64,000 nucleotides of DNA from Myrica gale (taxonomy: Eukaryota; Streptophyta; Magnoliopsida; Fagales; Myricaceae). Positions within the stretch are counted from its first letter, which is position 1. The number at the start of each line of letters is the position of its first letter. Under the pieces are notes generated by a model. It was given only the letters and a program-made list of their open reading frames with translations, was not told the DNA's origin and searched no databases. The stretch lies in the NCBI GenBank assembly GCA_963930655.1, contig OZ005618.1:6098001-6162000 (forward strand), given 5' to 3'. The translations under genes were made by a program, and so were the position numbers. This document shows positions 35,246 through 48,054 of the stretch, in pieces.

Positions 35246-35829
35246 TCAGCAGAGAGGAGCAGAGGGTGACATTTTGCTTGGGATATTACGGAAAAGTCCC
35301 TTGAGAACGCGGTTTGTGGTCGGGGAGATAAAGAAAAGTAAAGTAGAATAAAGGTAGTAAAAGGGACAAAGTGGCAGAAGAAACAAAATGTTCTCTGGAA
35401 AGAGGAGAAAGAAGAAAGTCAGTCGGAACAGTTCAAAGGGGCATGAGAACGTAGAAAAAGGGGGAGGGGGGGGGGTTCTTTTAGATTTCGGTATTTTTTT
35501 TTTAATTAAAACTGCAACTTTTATTTAAAACACATAAAAAAACCCCATAATTAGGGGGATCAGTCCCATTGTATAACTACGAAAAATCTGGAAATTGCTC
35601 AACACTACAGGGATTGCTTCCTAAGATCAACTCAGTGGCAGCCCAACGAGCTAATTGATGCACAAAACAGAATTATTAACATAAATAAAAAATTTATTAA
35701 AAATTTATTTTTAAGACATTTTAAAATTTTACTTCTATTTTTATCTTCTATTCACCCATTTTAATACTAACACAAAATTTAAGTCCAAAGTACGAACTTT
35801 AAGTCCAAAGTAATGTTCGTTTTCGAGTC

Positions 35830-36110
35830 TTTTTTAGAATTCAAATTCATTCACAAAACTATTACCGAACATCTTAAGAATTCAAACACAAACACTAATA
35901 CATTTTACACGATCTCCAACAACTTTTTACAAAAACTTCAATACATTTTCAAAAAAAATTATAACAAATTTTCTCTATATTTTTTCACTTAATTCTAATA
36001 TTTTTTTTATTAACTAATTACATCAAATCATCTCTCTCTATCTTTTTACACAAATACCTATAAAATACTATTTTACATAAATATTCACAATTCTACTAAA
36101 ATCTTACAAT
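35830..36110 (-). repeat. Dispersed repeat, copy 1
   Basis: Contains ATTCACAAAACTATTACCGA, GAATTCAAACACAAACACTA and ATACATTTTACAC. The same phrases in reverse complement occur at 46,655-46,915. Non-coding and AT-rich. Confidence 0.7.
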
Positions 36111-36219
36111 TTTTTTACCACGTGAACCTGCCCCAACTCTCTCGGTTTTATTTGGATTGGGACGATGAGAGCGGACCGAGTTTGTTTAGAATATTTATAT
36201 TTGATAAGTATGTCTCTTC

Positions 36220-36345
36220 GGCCCAGCCGGCGAGCTCAACCCACAGCAGTTGGGGAAGGCCCATATGGGAAAAGTCCATAGATCAAAAAGAAACAATGGG
36301 CCGAGCCCCTAAGCCCACAAGGGCTTAAGGCCCAAAAAGGTGTGC
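36220..36345 (+). promoter_or_regulatory. GGCCCA-rich cluster upstream of PRA1 gene
   Basis: Several GGCCCA/TGGGCC motifs occur within 125 bases, about 620-740 bases before the PRA1 ATG. Such site II-like motifs are found in many plant promoters of growth-related genes. The distance is large and a similar cluster occurs at 23,000-23,225 without a gene, so function is uncertain. Confidence 0.25.
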
Positions 36346-36960
36346 CTGAGAAAAGGGCTAGAGAAAGTCCTCGGGGCCACGTCTCATTAATCGAAAAGAA
36401 AAAGTCCAATCAACCGTATGGAGCTTCTACACGTAAGGATACCTTTCTCTCGAATAGACGATTACGCTAAATCACTCAGAGCCTCCGCATGGGAACTATC
36501 CTCCTCACCTGCATACACAAATGGCTAAAACCTTCCTCTTCTTTGTTTGCTCGTAGATCCGCTAGCAGAAAGGAGGGTTTAGAAACGGTTAGTTACTCAA
36601 CTATTGGGCTAGATCAAATTTGGAAACATCAATATTTATTCAGCCATTAAAAAAAAATAGTCGCTTGGATATTTAAACACAGATGACTTCCAATCGCAAC
36701 TTGCTATGTGATATATTAACATACAATAATATACATATAAATATAAATTCAACACCCAAACAGAAACAGGGGATGACGGAAAGAGAAGCAAGCAAAGGGA
36801 ATCTTGAGGCCCCATCCTCACCGTCTATCTTGACATTTAGGATTTCAGATCTGCATATCTCCTTTAAACTCCGTTTTCCTACACCAACTGTATAGTTTCC
36901 TCAACACTTCTTCGCATCCATTTTCAAACGAAGTCCAATCCGTAGTTGCCGTTTCCTGAA

Positions 36961-37623
36961 ATGGCCGCTCCTTCCATACTCCCGACCTCAAGCTCCCACA
37001 CAACCCCCAGCGAATCTCAATCGTCCACCACAGGCTCAAGTCCATACCACCATGTCAAGGCCTTCCTCACCCTCCTCTTCCGTTACATCCGCCTACTGCT
37101 TTCCAAATGTCGCCCCTGGACCGAGCTCATCGACCGCACCGCTTTCTCCAGGCCGGAGTCGCTCTCGGAAGCCACCTCGCGAGTGCGCAAGAACTTCTCA
37201 TACTTCCGCGTCAACTATCTGACCTTGCTCGCGCTCGTGCTCGCCGTCTCCCTCCTTTACCATCCTTTCACCCTCATCCTCCTCCTATCCCTCCTCGCTG
37301 CATGGCTATTCCTCTACGTATTCCGACCGTCCGATCAGCCCCTAGTGATCATGGGCCGTACGTTCTCCGACAGCGAAACTCTAGTCGGGTTGGTCGCGCT
37401 CACCGTGATTGTGGTCTTCCTCACGAGCGCGGGGTCGCTACTCATCTCAACGGGGATGGTTGGGCTAGCGATCGTGTGCGCTCACGGTGCATTTAGGGTT
37501 CCTGAGGACCTGTTCCTTGACGATCAGGAACCCTCTTCCTCTTCTGGGCTCTTCTCGTTTGTCGGTGGTGTCGCTTCATCCGCCGCGGCAACAGCCGGTC
37601 CCGCTATGGTCTCTCGCGTCTGA
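36961..37623 (+). CDS. PRA1B: PRA1 family protein, B clade, 220 aa
   Basis: Single-exon gene. PRA1 (prenylated Rab acceptor) proteins are small membrane proteins of ER, Golgi and endosomes that bind Rab GTPases and affect cargo exit. The PRA1 domain spans about residues 50-190: RPWTELIDRTAFSRPESLSE (51-70), RVRKNFSYFRVNYL (74-87), then a double hydrophobic hairpin (87-121 and 139-176), with RPSDQPLVIMGRTFSDSETL between the two and AHGAFRVPEDLFLDDQE after. The C-terminal tail is Ser/Ala-rich. The ATG at 36,961 is used; an upstream in-frame TTG is not a normal plant start. Length is typical. It is divergent to EXO70 (about 2 kb apart) and convergent with SNX2. PRA1.B6 is the likely orthologue from neighbourhood. 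Confidence 0.94.
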   Translation: MAAPSILPTSSSHTTPSESQSSTTGSSPYHHVKAFLTLLFRYIRLLLSKCRPWTELIDRTAFSRPESLSEATSRVRKNFSYFRVNYLTLLALVLAVSLLYHPFTLILLLSLLAAWLFLYVFRPSDQPLVIMGRTFSDSETLVGLVALTVIVVFLTSAGSLLISTGMVGLAIVCAHGAFRVPEDLFLDDQEPSSSSGLFSFVGGVASSAAATAGPAMVSRV

Positions 37624-39067
37624 ACAAAGCCTTCTTTGAGATTCAGATCTAAGTGATCTACAACGCGACAACCCTTGAGTAGGCTGACATCATCATTTAT
37701 TCGGCATTTGGGTTGGTTTTGTGTCGTTTTTTATGTTGTGGGGGACAAATTATCATCGAATTCAATTTGTTGTTTATAACTTATGTAGATTTTTCCTTTT
37801 AAATTATTTTTGCCATTTCATCCATGTAGATTTTCTTTACTGAGCAGTCTTGAATCAACTGGGTTATACAGTGTGTTTTTTTACCCTTCTCTCTAGGCAT
37901 AGTTGCACGACCTTATTTTGTCGATGGCTACACGGTAACACGAAATTACGAGTTTTTTTTTCATTAGAAACAAATATTATATCTGCTATGTTGGAATTTT
38001 TCGAGATACATGTGAATCATTTCATTTTAAAAATATGGACAGGAATTTCCTTTTATCAAAGATATTAGAGGGTTTTCTTCGGAAAATTGGAAAATTAATA
38101 TCTCATGTTTACGAGATTTTTTTAAAAATATATATATATATAGATAAAATTTTATCCACAAAATTAATGGTTCACAAATCCTTTTTTTGTATTTTCTATT
38201 CAAAAATATAACAATTTTATTTAATTTTAAATGACACATATCAACTTGAAGCTGTTGTGTAAATTATTAAATATTTAAAAAAAAAACAAAGATTTGTTAA
38301 AAAAAGACAACCTAAAGACCTGATAAATGCGCTTTTTTTCTAAATGACCTGACAAATACGCATTTCCGCATGTCAAGTGCCTCAAAAACAAATAAAAATT
38401 ATACTTATGATAGTAAATTACATAGATTAATTAATTAACAAAAGCTATAGATTAAATAAAAAAATAAACCCTTGAAAGATATTATAATTTTATTTTTAAA
38501 AGTAAGTGACTTGGCTCATGAACATATACAGAGACGAGCCATGCCACGTGTCAGAAACATTGACTAAAAAATAGGATTTTCAAGCGGGACCTAAACTCAG
38601 GCTCATAACAGTGATTTTTAAATTTTTCTTCGAATTCCAGCTTGCTGATGACAATAACAGGCAACATCCAAAGATAAAAAGCGCAGAACCCAAAAAACAG
38701 AAAACGAAAATAATAAGAAAAGGAATATAAATGGAAAGAACAGAGAGAGAGAGAGAGAGAGTGGGGTGGCCACCAAAAATTGAAGCCATCATGTATAGCC
38801 ATCTTGTAAGTCATCCCAACATCTCACACGGCCAGCCCAACAAAAACCAACTCAACAAGTTTTAATGCGCCAAAAGGAGCATAACAACCTTTCTACAGAA
38901 GCAACTATGGGGGAAGACAATTTTTGAAACCTAGCAAGAATTCTCCCTCCTTTATTGTTATGAATGTTAATTCTATCTCCTGAGTCTTTACGTCAATAAA
39001 ATCGAAAAAATAAAAAGAAAAAAGAGAGAACGAAAGAGCTGGAGATTCGAATTTACAGCCACAAGGT
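37624..39067. other. Intergenic region between convergent PRA1 and SNX2 genes
   Basis: AT-rich, with an (AG)n run at 38,742-38,762. It holds the 3' untranslated regions of both genes; I see no further coding region. Confidence 0.6.
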
Positions 39068-42000
39068 TCAGGAGCTCTCTTCTGTATAGCCGCTAGTCTC
39101 CTCTGCAACCTTTGTCCACACATTCGCAATTTTCTCAGCATATCCAACCTATCAATTCACAGTGCAGCTTTATACATAAGGAGGTGGAAGGAACAAAGAT
39201 CTTAAACGAAAAGAGCAAAACATGGAAATATATAAGACTGCATATGAGAAGCCATAGCATTGTGCCCCAGTAATACCCTACTCAAAAGCATGAAATGGCC
39301 ATAGCATTGTGCCCCAGAAAACCAAACAGATAAGAAATAATTGTATTCAGAGTGGAGGGCAAGAAACGATTTATCTCCTGAGTTGGGCCAGGAAATTTAC
39401 ATTTAATAGTCCCTATGAAAAATCTGTTCTTTGTAGCAGTAGATCTACTTTTGCTTGCCTAAGAGCCACAGCAAGTTCCAGCCAATCTCTATGGTGTGTC
39501 TGTATGCACATACCCAGTCAATCACCCACACACATGCAATGTGGCTTTCAGACCAGCCTGCTAGCTTCGTCAAATGTGCCAATCTCCAAAGTTACCTCTT
39601 ATTCGACCAGTAAGAAACAGAATCTGAGTGGGGATTCTATACAAGAAACTGCTTGCCAAAGCATTTCGATTTGCAAGGAGAGGTCATCAATATGCTCTCT
39701 CAAAGAAAAGCTTCATATTTAAGCATATCCTAAACTTAAAGGCTATCATGATAAACACTGAATTATCTAACTATGAACCAATGCATGTAATTCACACGCA
39801 AGGCACCTCTTGTCAGCCCTCATTTGGATTAGCTAACCTTATGGCATCACAGCATTTGGTAAAAAATGCAAATCAAATAGACCAAAGACAAATGCTATCC
39901 TCTTGCCCATAAGCATAGCATCCATTCACAAATAAGTTCTTGTGATTTGCACAAGCTGCCAAAGCTCTAATTAGAAGCTAAACGTATCAAGGACTCTATT
40001 ATTAGATGTCCCTGGTTACTAGTTATGAAATTGAAACTTGTTAAAGAAAAAATGGCCAAAAGAATAGGAAAAAGAAACAGACAACCCCACACCATTTCCC
40101 AAACACTGGCTGAATCCTTCTGAAGCACACATTATCATTCTCCTGCCTATGCAACCCAGGGGAACTCGAGTAAGAACAAAACATGTCCACATGGTAAAGT
40201 TTAAGTGGAAAGAGAGAATAAAGATAGAGACAGAGACAGAGACAGAGACAGAGGCAGAGGGCTTTGGTAAGGGAGACGATATGTTCCAGATGACTTAGTC
40301 ATCCCATTGGACCGAAGAGGAGGATTCATTTACCTGATTGAGCACAAACCCTTTCAACATATTCAACAAGTCAGCCTTTCTCTCTCTGTCAAGCCTCTCA
40401 AGCTCAGTCCTGTTGTTCTCCTGCATTTATGGCATTAAAGCATGGAAATTAATACACTGCTCAAATCACCAACGGAAATACGAATTTGCTCACTTCCATA
40501 TTGTGTGATTCAAAGTAGAAATCAGGCAAAAGGATATCCAAGATACACCAAAATAGAAAGAGGACTTTCAGGACGCAACAGAACTTGAACTAGCCAAAAC
40601 GCCAATAAAGGGAGCAATGGATCCAAAAAGAAAAAAAAAATGAAAGTTTTACAAACAGGAGCACACGGAGTACCTACTGCATACTTTCACCGACACATTC
40701 ATAATCATATGCTCTGTCATGTTTGGGAACTCTAGGAACGTGTAAAATTAGAGCAGCAAGATATAGCAGGACTCTCACACTGCAAATCAAGGTAAATGCA
40801 CTGACGACACATTCATAATCATATGCTCTGTCATGTTTGGGAACTCTAGGAACGTGTAAAATTAGAGCAGCAAGATATAGCAGGACTCTCACACTGCAAA
40901 TCAAGGTAAATGCACTGAAATAGTAGGGAGAGCTCTCAATGAGTCACAAAGAACTCAGAGCCTCCAGAGCCAAACTTCTTCAAAAAAAAATTGGGTTCTT
41001 ATGTGTGGGCAAACTTCTTTGTCTTGAAGACAAACAACTTACGTCCAGAAACAACTACACAAAATATATAGGCATAACTCACTCCTTCCAAGAACATATA
41101 AAACAGGAGGCAAAACCGCCAGCCCTTCAGCTTAGATGCCTTGTTTGCTTACGACAACTTGGAAGCTCTATTGGAAGTAGTAGACTGAATAGCAACCTTA
41201 TGCAAGTGCAATTAGCTCAAACATGGCAGCACTTTACATCATTGGCCAAGCGGGGGGCCTAAGGCACAGGATGGGATTAGACACACCATCCCATTCATCT
41301 GAAAAAGATTAAGGATTGCTCCACTTCCCTAGTTATCGATTCTAAATTTCAAGAACTACTTAGAAGTAACATGAATGGCTAAACTATAATCATTGCAAAA
41401 ATGTCTGCCACATTAGTAAACCATTTATGTGACCTAAAACACTGGACAGTTTCCATCCCACTGCTTGGCCGGGAAAAGTGATGAACAAGAGACACCAAGG
41501 ACACATACCTTTTTTCCCCTGACCAACCAGCTCCTACCAATTGAGAGCATCTGATGAATGATGCACACCCAAGGTAGCACAAATAGCTTCCTATACATCA
41601 ATCCTGACCGTCTTACAATTACCATTCCATGTCTTACATTAATTTGACTTATTCTGACATTCTTCCTCGGAATCTTTCTACAACTTTTAAGGCTAATCTC
41701 AACTAATTATCAGTAAGACCGTTTTACCAGCTCTAATGATAGAGAACCTACTACACAAGAAGGCAATCATGTTTGTCAACAGCCAGTATAACAAGGATGA
41801 CACATGATATTGAGTAACCAGGCCAAAGCCATATAAGATGTGCTTCCACTTTCTATAAGTCTGGTGTTGGATTTATCCAAGCGCATCTAACTCATCACAG
41901 TTTAGTTTTCCACCATTAGAAACTGAAATACTAAATTTACGTTTCAACATTAGACACCCCAAAATGTCCAGTAATAAAGCCTAAAACATATCTGAAATGT

Positions 42001-44121
42001 AAAGAACATGAGTCAAAATTTACATATTCTTAGCTTCCAAAAACTCAAAGAGATTGGACACAGTCTGGCTATGCTGCAACCTTTTATGATAAATAGATAC
42101 CTTGATCCGCTCATATTCTCTGATTGCAACATTTTTAGCATCCTCTGTTGCTCTTATTGTTTCTTTTAAGTCCTCTAGCTTGCGAATTCTTGATCTGTCG
42201 CCACCAAATACTTTAGATGACGCAGCTTCAAGTTTTTCAGCCCTTGATTGCAATAAAGATAATTCTGATAGAAGTGTCTGCACTGTTAGTAATGCACTTG
42301 TCCGATCTGAGAATGCAGTGTGCACAGCTAACATTAGCCCTAGATATTCGTGAAGTGTATCCTACAATATAAACAAAATGAAACATCATGAGAACAGTGG
42401 AAGACTTGCCATAGATCGAAACAGCTTTAAACGAAAAGGTTTTCAAGTAGACATAACGTCATGGATGCGTTAGACAAGAAAATCACAAAAAGAAATCCAG
42501 TCTCCATAGAATTGGCAAGCCTCCCAACAGAGAAACAAACAAGGCAAATTCAGCAGCTCGAGTTGTTCTACTTCAAAGGATAGGCTATGACTGTAAGAAA
42601 GGTTTGTAGTGTACCAAATGCTTGACAGTTTGAGCATTTAACTCCCGCTGGAATCTGCTGGCTTTGATAGCAGTAGTTGCGAAACCTTTCATGTCATTGG
42701 CCCGCACTCTTTGGGAGTTAAACATGGCCTCCTCATTCTCAAATTTCGTCAATTTGATAAAAGCTAGCCCTAATTCACCCATCGTCTCTCCCATATCTTG
42801 CTGAGCCTTGACAAGTGATTCAGCCTAAAATATTGTTCCACCATTAGAGAACAATCACAAACTCACTTACACATAAATGAATCATTCGAAGCATATATTA
42901 TTCTCTCAGATATTTTCGTGAAACATGCAAACACTTCCATTCATTAATATCATGTCCTCCCAAAACATGCCAATACTATAACATATATATAACCTGCTGA
43001 GAAGCATTGCTTAGTTGTTGCTCAAGTTCATTAATCTTCTCTTTCTTTTCCGGAAACTCTTTATCTTCCTCTGCCACTGGCGGTCTCGACCCTCCCCAGT
43101 CATTGGCCATCGACTGCTTCAACTCCTTGAACAGCCTCAACAAGTCTATTCCTCCTTTTGCGGGCTGCACCACCTCGTGGGGTGCCACCACCATGCTACT
43201 CTCCCCCAACAACTGCTTCGGCAGCTTCACCGCCCCGTCAAGCATCCTTGAGGCCACATCTGTCGTCGTTGGCAGTGGCAGCTTCCCCTGAACCTTCAAG
43301 AACACCTTCAGCTCGTCACTCCGCTTGATCACAGGGTGCGCCGCCAGTCTCCGCAGATACTTCTCCAATGCTACCCTCCTTTGCTCTACGAACTCCTGCT
43401 TCTGCATCACTTGGCTCTCTACCACGCTCTTGTCCGGCCGAGGCGGTATGAAGATCCCTCTGTATGACTCCGCCAACCGATCAGCCAATGTAACCACATC
43501 CCGGAACCGTCTACGGACGCTGAATTCGGATCCTTCGAACTCCTGCAGGTTCGTTCTCGTCGTGATCAAGTACGTCACGTACATACCGCCGCCCGGCACT
43601 AGCGAATTCGACGCCTCCTGCTCTTTCTGAGGATTCGACACCGTGATTTTTATATTCTCCGAACTCCACGACGGAGAGGACGTCAACAACGATGGTGATC
43701 GCGAAAATCTGCCGGAATTATCCGAATTCTTGCTAGGGCTTTCAACGCCGTTTACGTCGCCGATGTTATCCCCGTCGAAGGGACTAAAAATGACGTCCGT
43801 GTACGAAGGAGGCTCGATGTAGGAGCTCTCCGGGTGGGCGTTAGGGTTTCGGAGATCCCGGTAGGGTGGGGGCGAGAGGAGAGGATCGGAGTCGGCTGGG
43901 GTCACGAGGATGGACGGCGAGTAAGGGTGATGCGTTTCGGAGATCATCGACGGCGAGAAAGGGTGGTGCGTTTCAGAGATCATCGACGACGAGAAGGCGC
44001 TTCGGTAGTTTGAATATAACTTGCTGTCGTTCAACGGGTCGTCCAGCATGAGATTTTCCATCTCTTCTTTGGAGGCGAAGAGCTGGGCTTCTTCGAAACC
44101 TTCGTTCTGGGAGCCCATCAT
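39068..44121 (-). CDS. SNX2: Sorting nexin 2 (PX-BAR), five exons, 588 aa
   Basis: Coding exons on the minus strand: 44,121-42,994, 42,824-42,615, 42,361-42,101, 40,420-40,334 and 39,148-39,068. All join in frame with GT-AG borders and end with ...TSGYTEESS and TGA. The product is a retromer-associated sorting nexin binding PI3P membranes in endosomal sorting. Residues 1-155 are a Ser/Pro-rich N-terminal region. The PX domain is about 157-280, with the lipid-binding RRRFRD (203-208) and IPPRPDK (225-231). A BAR-type coiled coil runs from about 325 to the end (LLRLFKELKQSM, ENEEAMFNSQRVRANDM, LTVQTLLSELSLLQSRAEKL, LERLDRERKADLLNML). Arabidopsis SNX2a/b are of similar length. Odd: a 12-residue repeat (SMISETHHP twice, residues 46-70). 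Intron 3 carries a recent 114-bp duplication. Confidence 0.94.
40225..40260. repeat. (GACAGA)n microsatellite in SNX2 intron 4
   Basis: Four to five units of GACAGA in the intron between exons 4 and 5. Confidence 0.8.
40691..40918. repeat. Perfect 114-bp tandem duplication in SNX2 intron 3
   Basis: The units 40,691-40,804 and 40,805-40,918 both begin CGACACATTCATAATCATAT and end GTAAATGCACTGA; I find no difference between them by eye. It lies within the 1.68-kb third intron. Confidence 0.92.
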
Positions 44122-45410
44122 TTCGTCGTACCACCAAGAAAAAGGAAAATCAAATCAAACTAAACAAACCAAAACCACAAAAGCTGAGGCACTTATGGCG
44201 TTTGAGTTGCGTTGCAAGAAGCCAGTAGATTGGGACTTCGGGAGAAGAAGCGCATGTGGTTCAGGGAAAGACGATAACGTGCGCCGGGCCCGGGGGTTGA
44301 GAGTTGCACCCAGAAGCAATGGGCGGAGCACTTGGTTTAGGACGCAGAGTAGTGAGAAAGAAGGAAGAGGCAAAAGAGGAAAACGTTTTTTTTTTTTTCA
44401 AAAGAGGAAAACGTTGAATGGGGTTTGGGGCCAGATTTTTTGGCTGGCAGTTCTGTACTTCTGTTACCTGTAGGTCTTCGTGGGCCCCCCTTTTTCTTTT
44501 TTGGGTTGGAAAAATTAGATAGGAACTGGGCTGTAAGCTGTTCAGAAGAGAGTGGGGTGCGCGTGAGATCTCTGTATTCTTTTTGCTTTACTTGACAGGG
44601 ATGGCTCATATAAACCCTTACCTTAAATTTTCTTTCAGATATACCATCTCAATATTATTTAATTCTTAAATCTAAAATTTATTAATTAACATGCTCTATA
44701 AGTTGCTATTAGATCTTAAAATTAGAGAGATACAAGCTAAAGCTTCTGGTGGTTAAAATTTTAGGGAAAGTTGATAAAAAATTAAAATAATTTACAAAAC
44801 TTTAATAAAAAAGTTAAAATAAAAAATATTTGAATGAATATTATAATAAAAATAATAATTTGATGTAAAAAGAGATGTTATTTTATAGTTTCTTTAATTA
44901 GGTCCAAAAATTTTACACTCAAACACCACCCGTCCCATAATAGTCAATAAATACTAGCATCATTAACTACTGTAATGCTCATTCCCAATTGGACTATAAA
45001 ATTAAGACAATCTTAATCTAATTTTTTTCTCATTGAATTTAATTATGCAGCGAGTTAGAGTTTTTATAGTCACGGATAAGGAGAATTGGTTATACTGGTC
45101 GTCCTCTTCCACTCTTTTTATTCAAAAATAATAATGTATATTTAGGTGCCAGAAAAATGCCAAAATATACTAAAAGAGTAAATTGAAACTATGTTTTAAT
45201 GAAGTGTTAATGTATTGTTTTTGAGTTTTTACCGTTTGAGGCAAAATTTGTGAAAAGAATTGTAACAGTTAGAAAAAATATATTTAGATTTTACTTATTT
45301 GGACTACTACATTTATAATTTAGGATTAGGATCTTCTTCGCCTATTCTTCTAAAATTTTATGACTAATTATAAGATATTATTTAAAGAGAGATAAGCATA
45401 TTAGGTGTAT
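44122..45410. other. SNX2 upstream region and intergenic DNA
   Basis: The first 350 bases are less AT-rich and should contain the SNX2 leader and promoter; I could not pick a TATA box with confidence. The remainder is AT-rich with no gene. Confidence 0.5.
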
Positions 45411-45414
45411 CTCA

Positions 45415-45830
45415 TTATAGGTTTATACTGTCCAAAACTTTACATATACAGTATTAAGAAACACAATTTGCACCATACAATTATGAGAGTATTGACACTT
45501 TGCACACATTAACTATTGATTTTAGACACTTTGCAACCCCGCTTAGAACTTTTCGATTAATTTGGACGGAAAATGATTTTTTGACATGAGAAAATACAAT
45601 TTTATCCTCATATTTTTTGTTGTGATCATTTTATGAGGGTAAAATTGTAATTTTAAGACCAAAGAATAAATTTTTCATCCAAAATGAAGAAAAATTTTAA
45701 CGAATGTGCAGAGTATCTGAAATCAATAATTAGTAGGTGCAATGCGACAAAAATAATAGATTGAGGTGCAAATTGTTAAGACCTCTAAAATGAGTGGGTG
45801 TAAAGTATATTTATCTCTATTATTAAATGG
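45415..45830. mobile_element. Degenerate inverted-repeat element
   Basis: The left half reads AACACAATTTGCACCATACA then GACACTTTGCAC; the right half in complement reads AACAATTTGCACCTCAATCT then TCGCATTGCACC. Both are followed by ATTGATTT(T/C)AGA and by a central (A/G)GGGTAAAATTGTAA tract. The arms are around 190 bases, much diverged. No coding capacity. Confidence 0.5.
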
Positions 45831-46654
45831 TGTAGGATTCACCTTTTGGGTCTATCTTTTTTGAATTGTAGAGTATAATTCGTGGAAATTATATGATGGA
45901 ATTCTGAAAGAAAATTAGAGAAATACTGGTCCAGTAATTTACTACTAATTTTTGTTTGTTTTGTACAGTACCTTAGAGGCTCACTTCCCATTAATTCCCA
46001 CGAGTTTCCTTCTGTTTTAAAATTGATGCCGTACACGCGTTGAAATCCTCATACAACGCCTTTAGGGGATGTTTGCGTTACCAAATTTTTGGATCTCAAA
46101 AATTCCAACTAAATAAATATATTTCAAAAATTTTAATTTTTAAATATACATTTCAAATTTTTTACAAATCTCAATAAAATTAAATATTTAAAAAATCCTC
46201 AAAATTTTTAAAATAATCCCTAAAATTTTAATAAACAAACAACCCAAAGAAATCATCTCTTCCCTTGTATGCAGTCTGCACCTCTCTTCTCTCTCATCTG
46301 CTTAACACTGGGTCCAAAACTTTTCTGCTCCGCAACACGTGATGTGGTTGTACCAAATGCGTGATACAATTTTGTTTTTCTCTCTAAATTTTGTGGTAAA
46401 AAGTTTTTTGGGACTTCGCTGGGCTTAAACAGATCCATAGTCTATCGATAAAATGTAAGCATAAAATACTAATCAGACCATATATTCTAACATAAAAAGC
46501 TTCAATTGTAAAGATTGGCCTCCATTTTTGAAGAAGTGGGGTCTCCAGAAAGTACTCTGCGCACGCCAACTTTATTCGCCTTCATTGCTCGCACGCGATT
46601 TGTAGCCTATCAACATGGTGGTGCGCCAGATCAATCTGGGTTAGGTTGGTTTTG

Positions 46655-46915
46655 AATAAAAATTGTAGGATTTCATATAAGTGAATATTTATATTAAATA
46701 GTGTTTTATCGATGTTTGTGTAAAATGGAAAGAGAAATAACTTGATGTAATTATTTAATCAAAAAGTATTAGGGTTATGTGAAAAAATATAGAGAGAGAA
46801 AATTTATGTTGAATAAAAAATTAAAAAATTATTAGAGATTGTGTAAAATGTATTGGTGTTTATGTTTGAATTCTGAATATGTTCGATGGTAGTTTTGTGA
46901 ATATACTTAAAATCC
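46655..46915 (+). repeat. Dispersed repeat, copy 2 (inverted relative to 35.8 kb)
   Basis: Contains GTGTAAAATGTATTGGTGTT, TATGTTTGAATTCTGAATAT and TAGTTTTGTGAAT, the complement of the copy at 35,830-36,110, with the same order of phrases. It ends shortly before a hAT insertion. Confidence 0.7.
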
Positions 46916-47916
46916 TGAAAAAAATTTGAAAACTAACATATCTCTAGTTTCTTTTGTTTGAATTTTGAGTTTAATTTTTGAAAATATGGGATGAGAGTAG
47001 GGGTGAATAACGGACTAGTCAGAAGCGGAATTTGACATTCCGACATCCGGTCCGCTAACTAGCGGATGACCAAAATAGAGTCCGCTTCCGACTCTTAGCG
47101 GACTTAGCGGAAGCGGATAGCGGAATTCCGCTAAGACAAGAACAACCAACTAGAAAAAAGAAACTATTTAAACAAAGATGAGAAACAAACAACTACCTTA
47201 GAAAATGATTTCTTCATGACAAAACATGGTATTCAGGAGTTAGGCTCTATACACAGGAGAATAAGGCATATGGAATTTGGAACCAACAACAGATGGTTAG
47301 GATAAACTACACTCAATTTTAGCAATACACCTTTGAGCAAGATGAATGCAATCCAATTAACAGTAAATGACATTAATCAAATGGAATTTGAGCATAGTAC
47401 TTCTGATGATTTTTCCAAGGCATGCACACCCCAAGAGACTGAAATTCCTAATGAAAACTGAAAGCAATGTATTTTCCTTCGTCAAATGCAAGTAACCTTA
47501 CAACACAAAATGCAAAGCCACCATTTCAAACTTAGAAAAATACTAATACGAGAGTGACCATCTGCTTTGCAGTTCAAATAATGTGACACCCAATTATCAG
47601 GAAATGACAATTTGATTTCCAGAGACTACTGAATTTCACCTGTTTTAATAAGTTGTTGATGAGATGAGACTACTGAACAGTTGATGTTTCAAAAAATTCA
47701 CTATATAGATTAGGGAAACACAGATTAAAACTTACATCTCTTTTAATATTGCTCCACTTTCCAGACTATTCTTGTCTTTGACAAAGAATCTTATAGATGT
47801 TTAAGAAAGTCAATATTAACATATGCATGCATGCCACTCACAGATGCAAACATGTGAAAACATGAACACATCCACTGGCCCACAAACATACACACAGGAG
47901 GGAGAAGCAGAGTTAC

Positions 47917-48054
47917 CGATTCCAGAAGCTGTCCAATACTTATAACATGGGGCAAAGATGGAGAAGAAGGCATTTTGGGTATGAAACGAGAGAGGTCAGC
48001 CACAGACGCTTCACTTACTGCATCATCCTCAACCAATGAATTGATTGGAAAATC
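47917..48054 (-). pseudogene. Captured exon of an EFR3/SEMI-ROLLED LEAF 2-like gene
   Basis: On the minus strand a 138-base open exon (46 codons) starts DFPINSLVEDDAVSEASVAD and ends in HVISIGQLLES. It is preceded by an acceptor (GTGTAG) and followed by a donor (GTAACT). The ADLSRFIPKMP and ISIGQLLES phrases are what I remember from plant ARM-repeat proteins of the EFR3/SRL2 group, which anchor a PI4-kinase at the plasma membrane or regulate leaf form. No neighbouring exon of that gene is visible inside the element, so it is a lone fragment. The family assignment is from memory and moderate; the exon with intact splice borders is seen directly. Confidence 0.6.

Noticed and set aside
43007..44473. 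Plus-strand open frames opposite SNX2 exon 1
   Set aside because: Shadows of the intact SNX2 coding strand.
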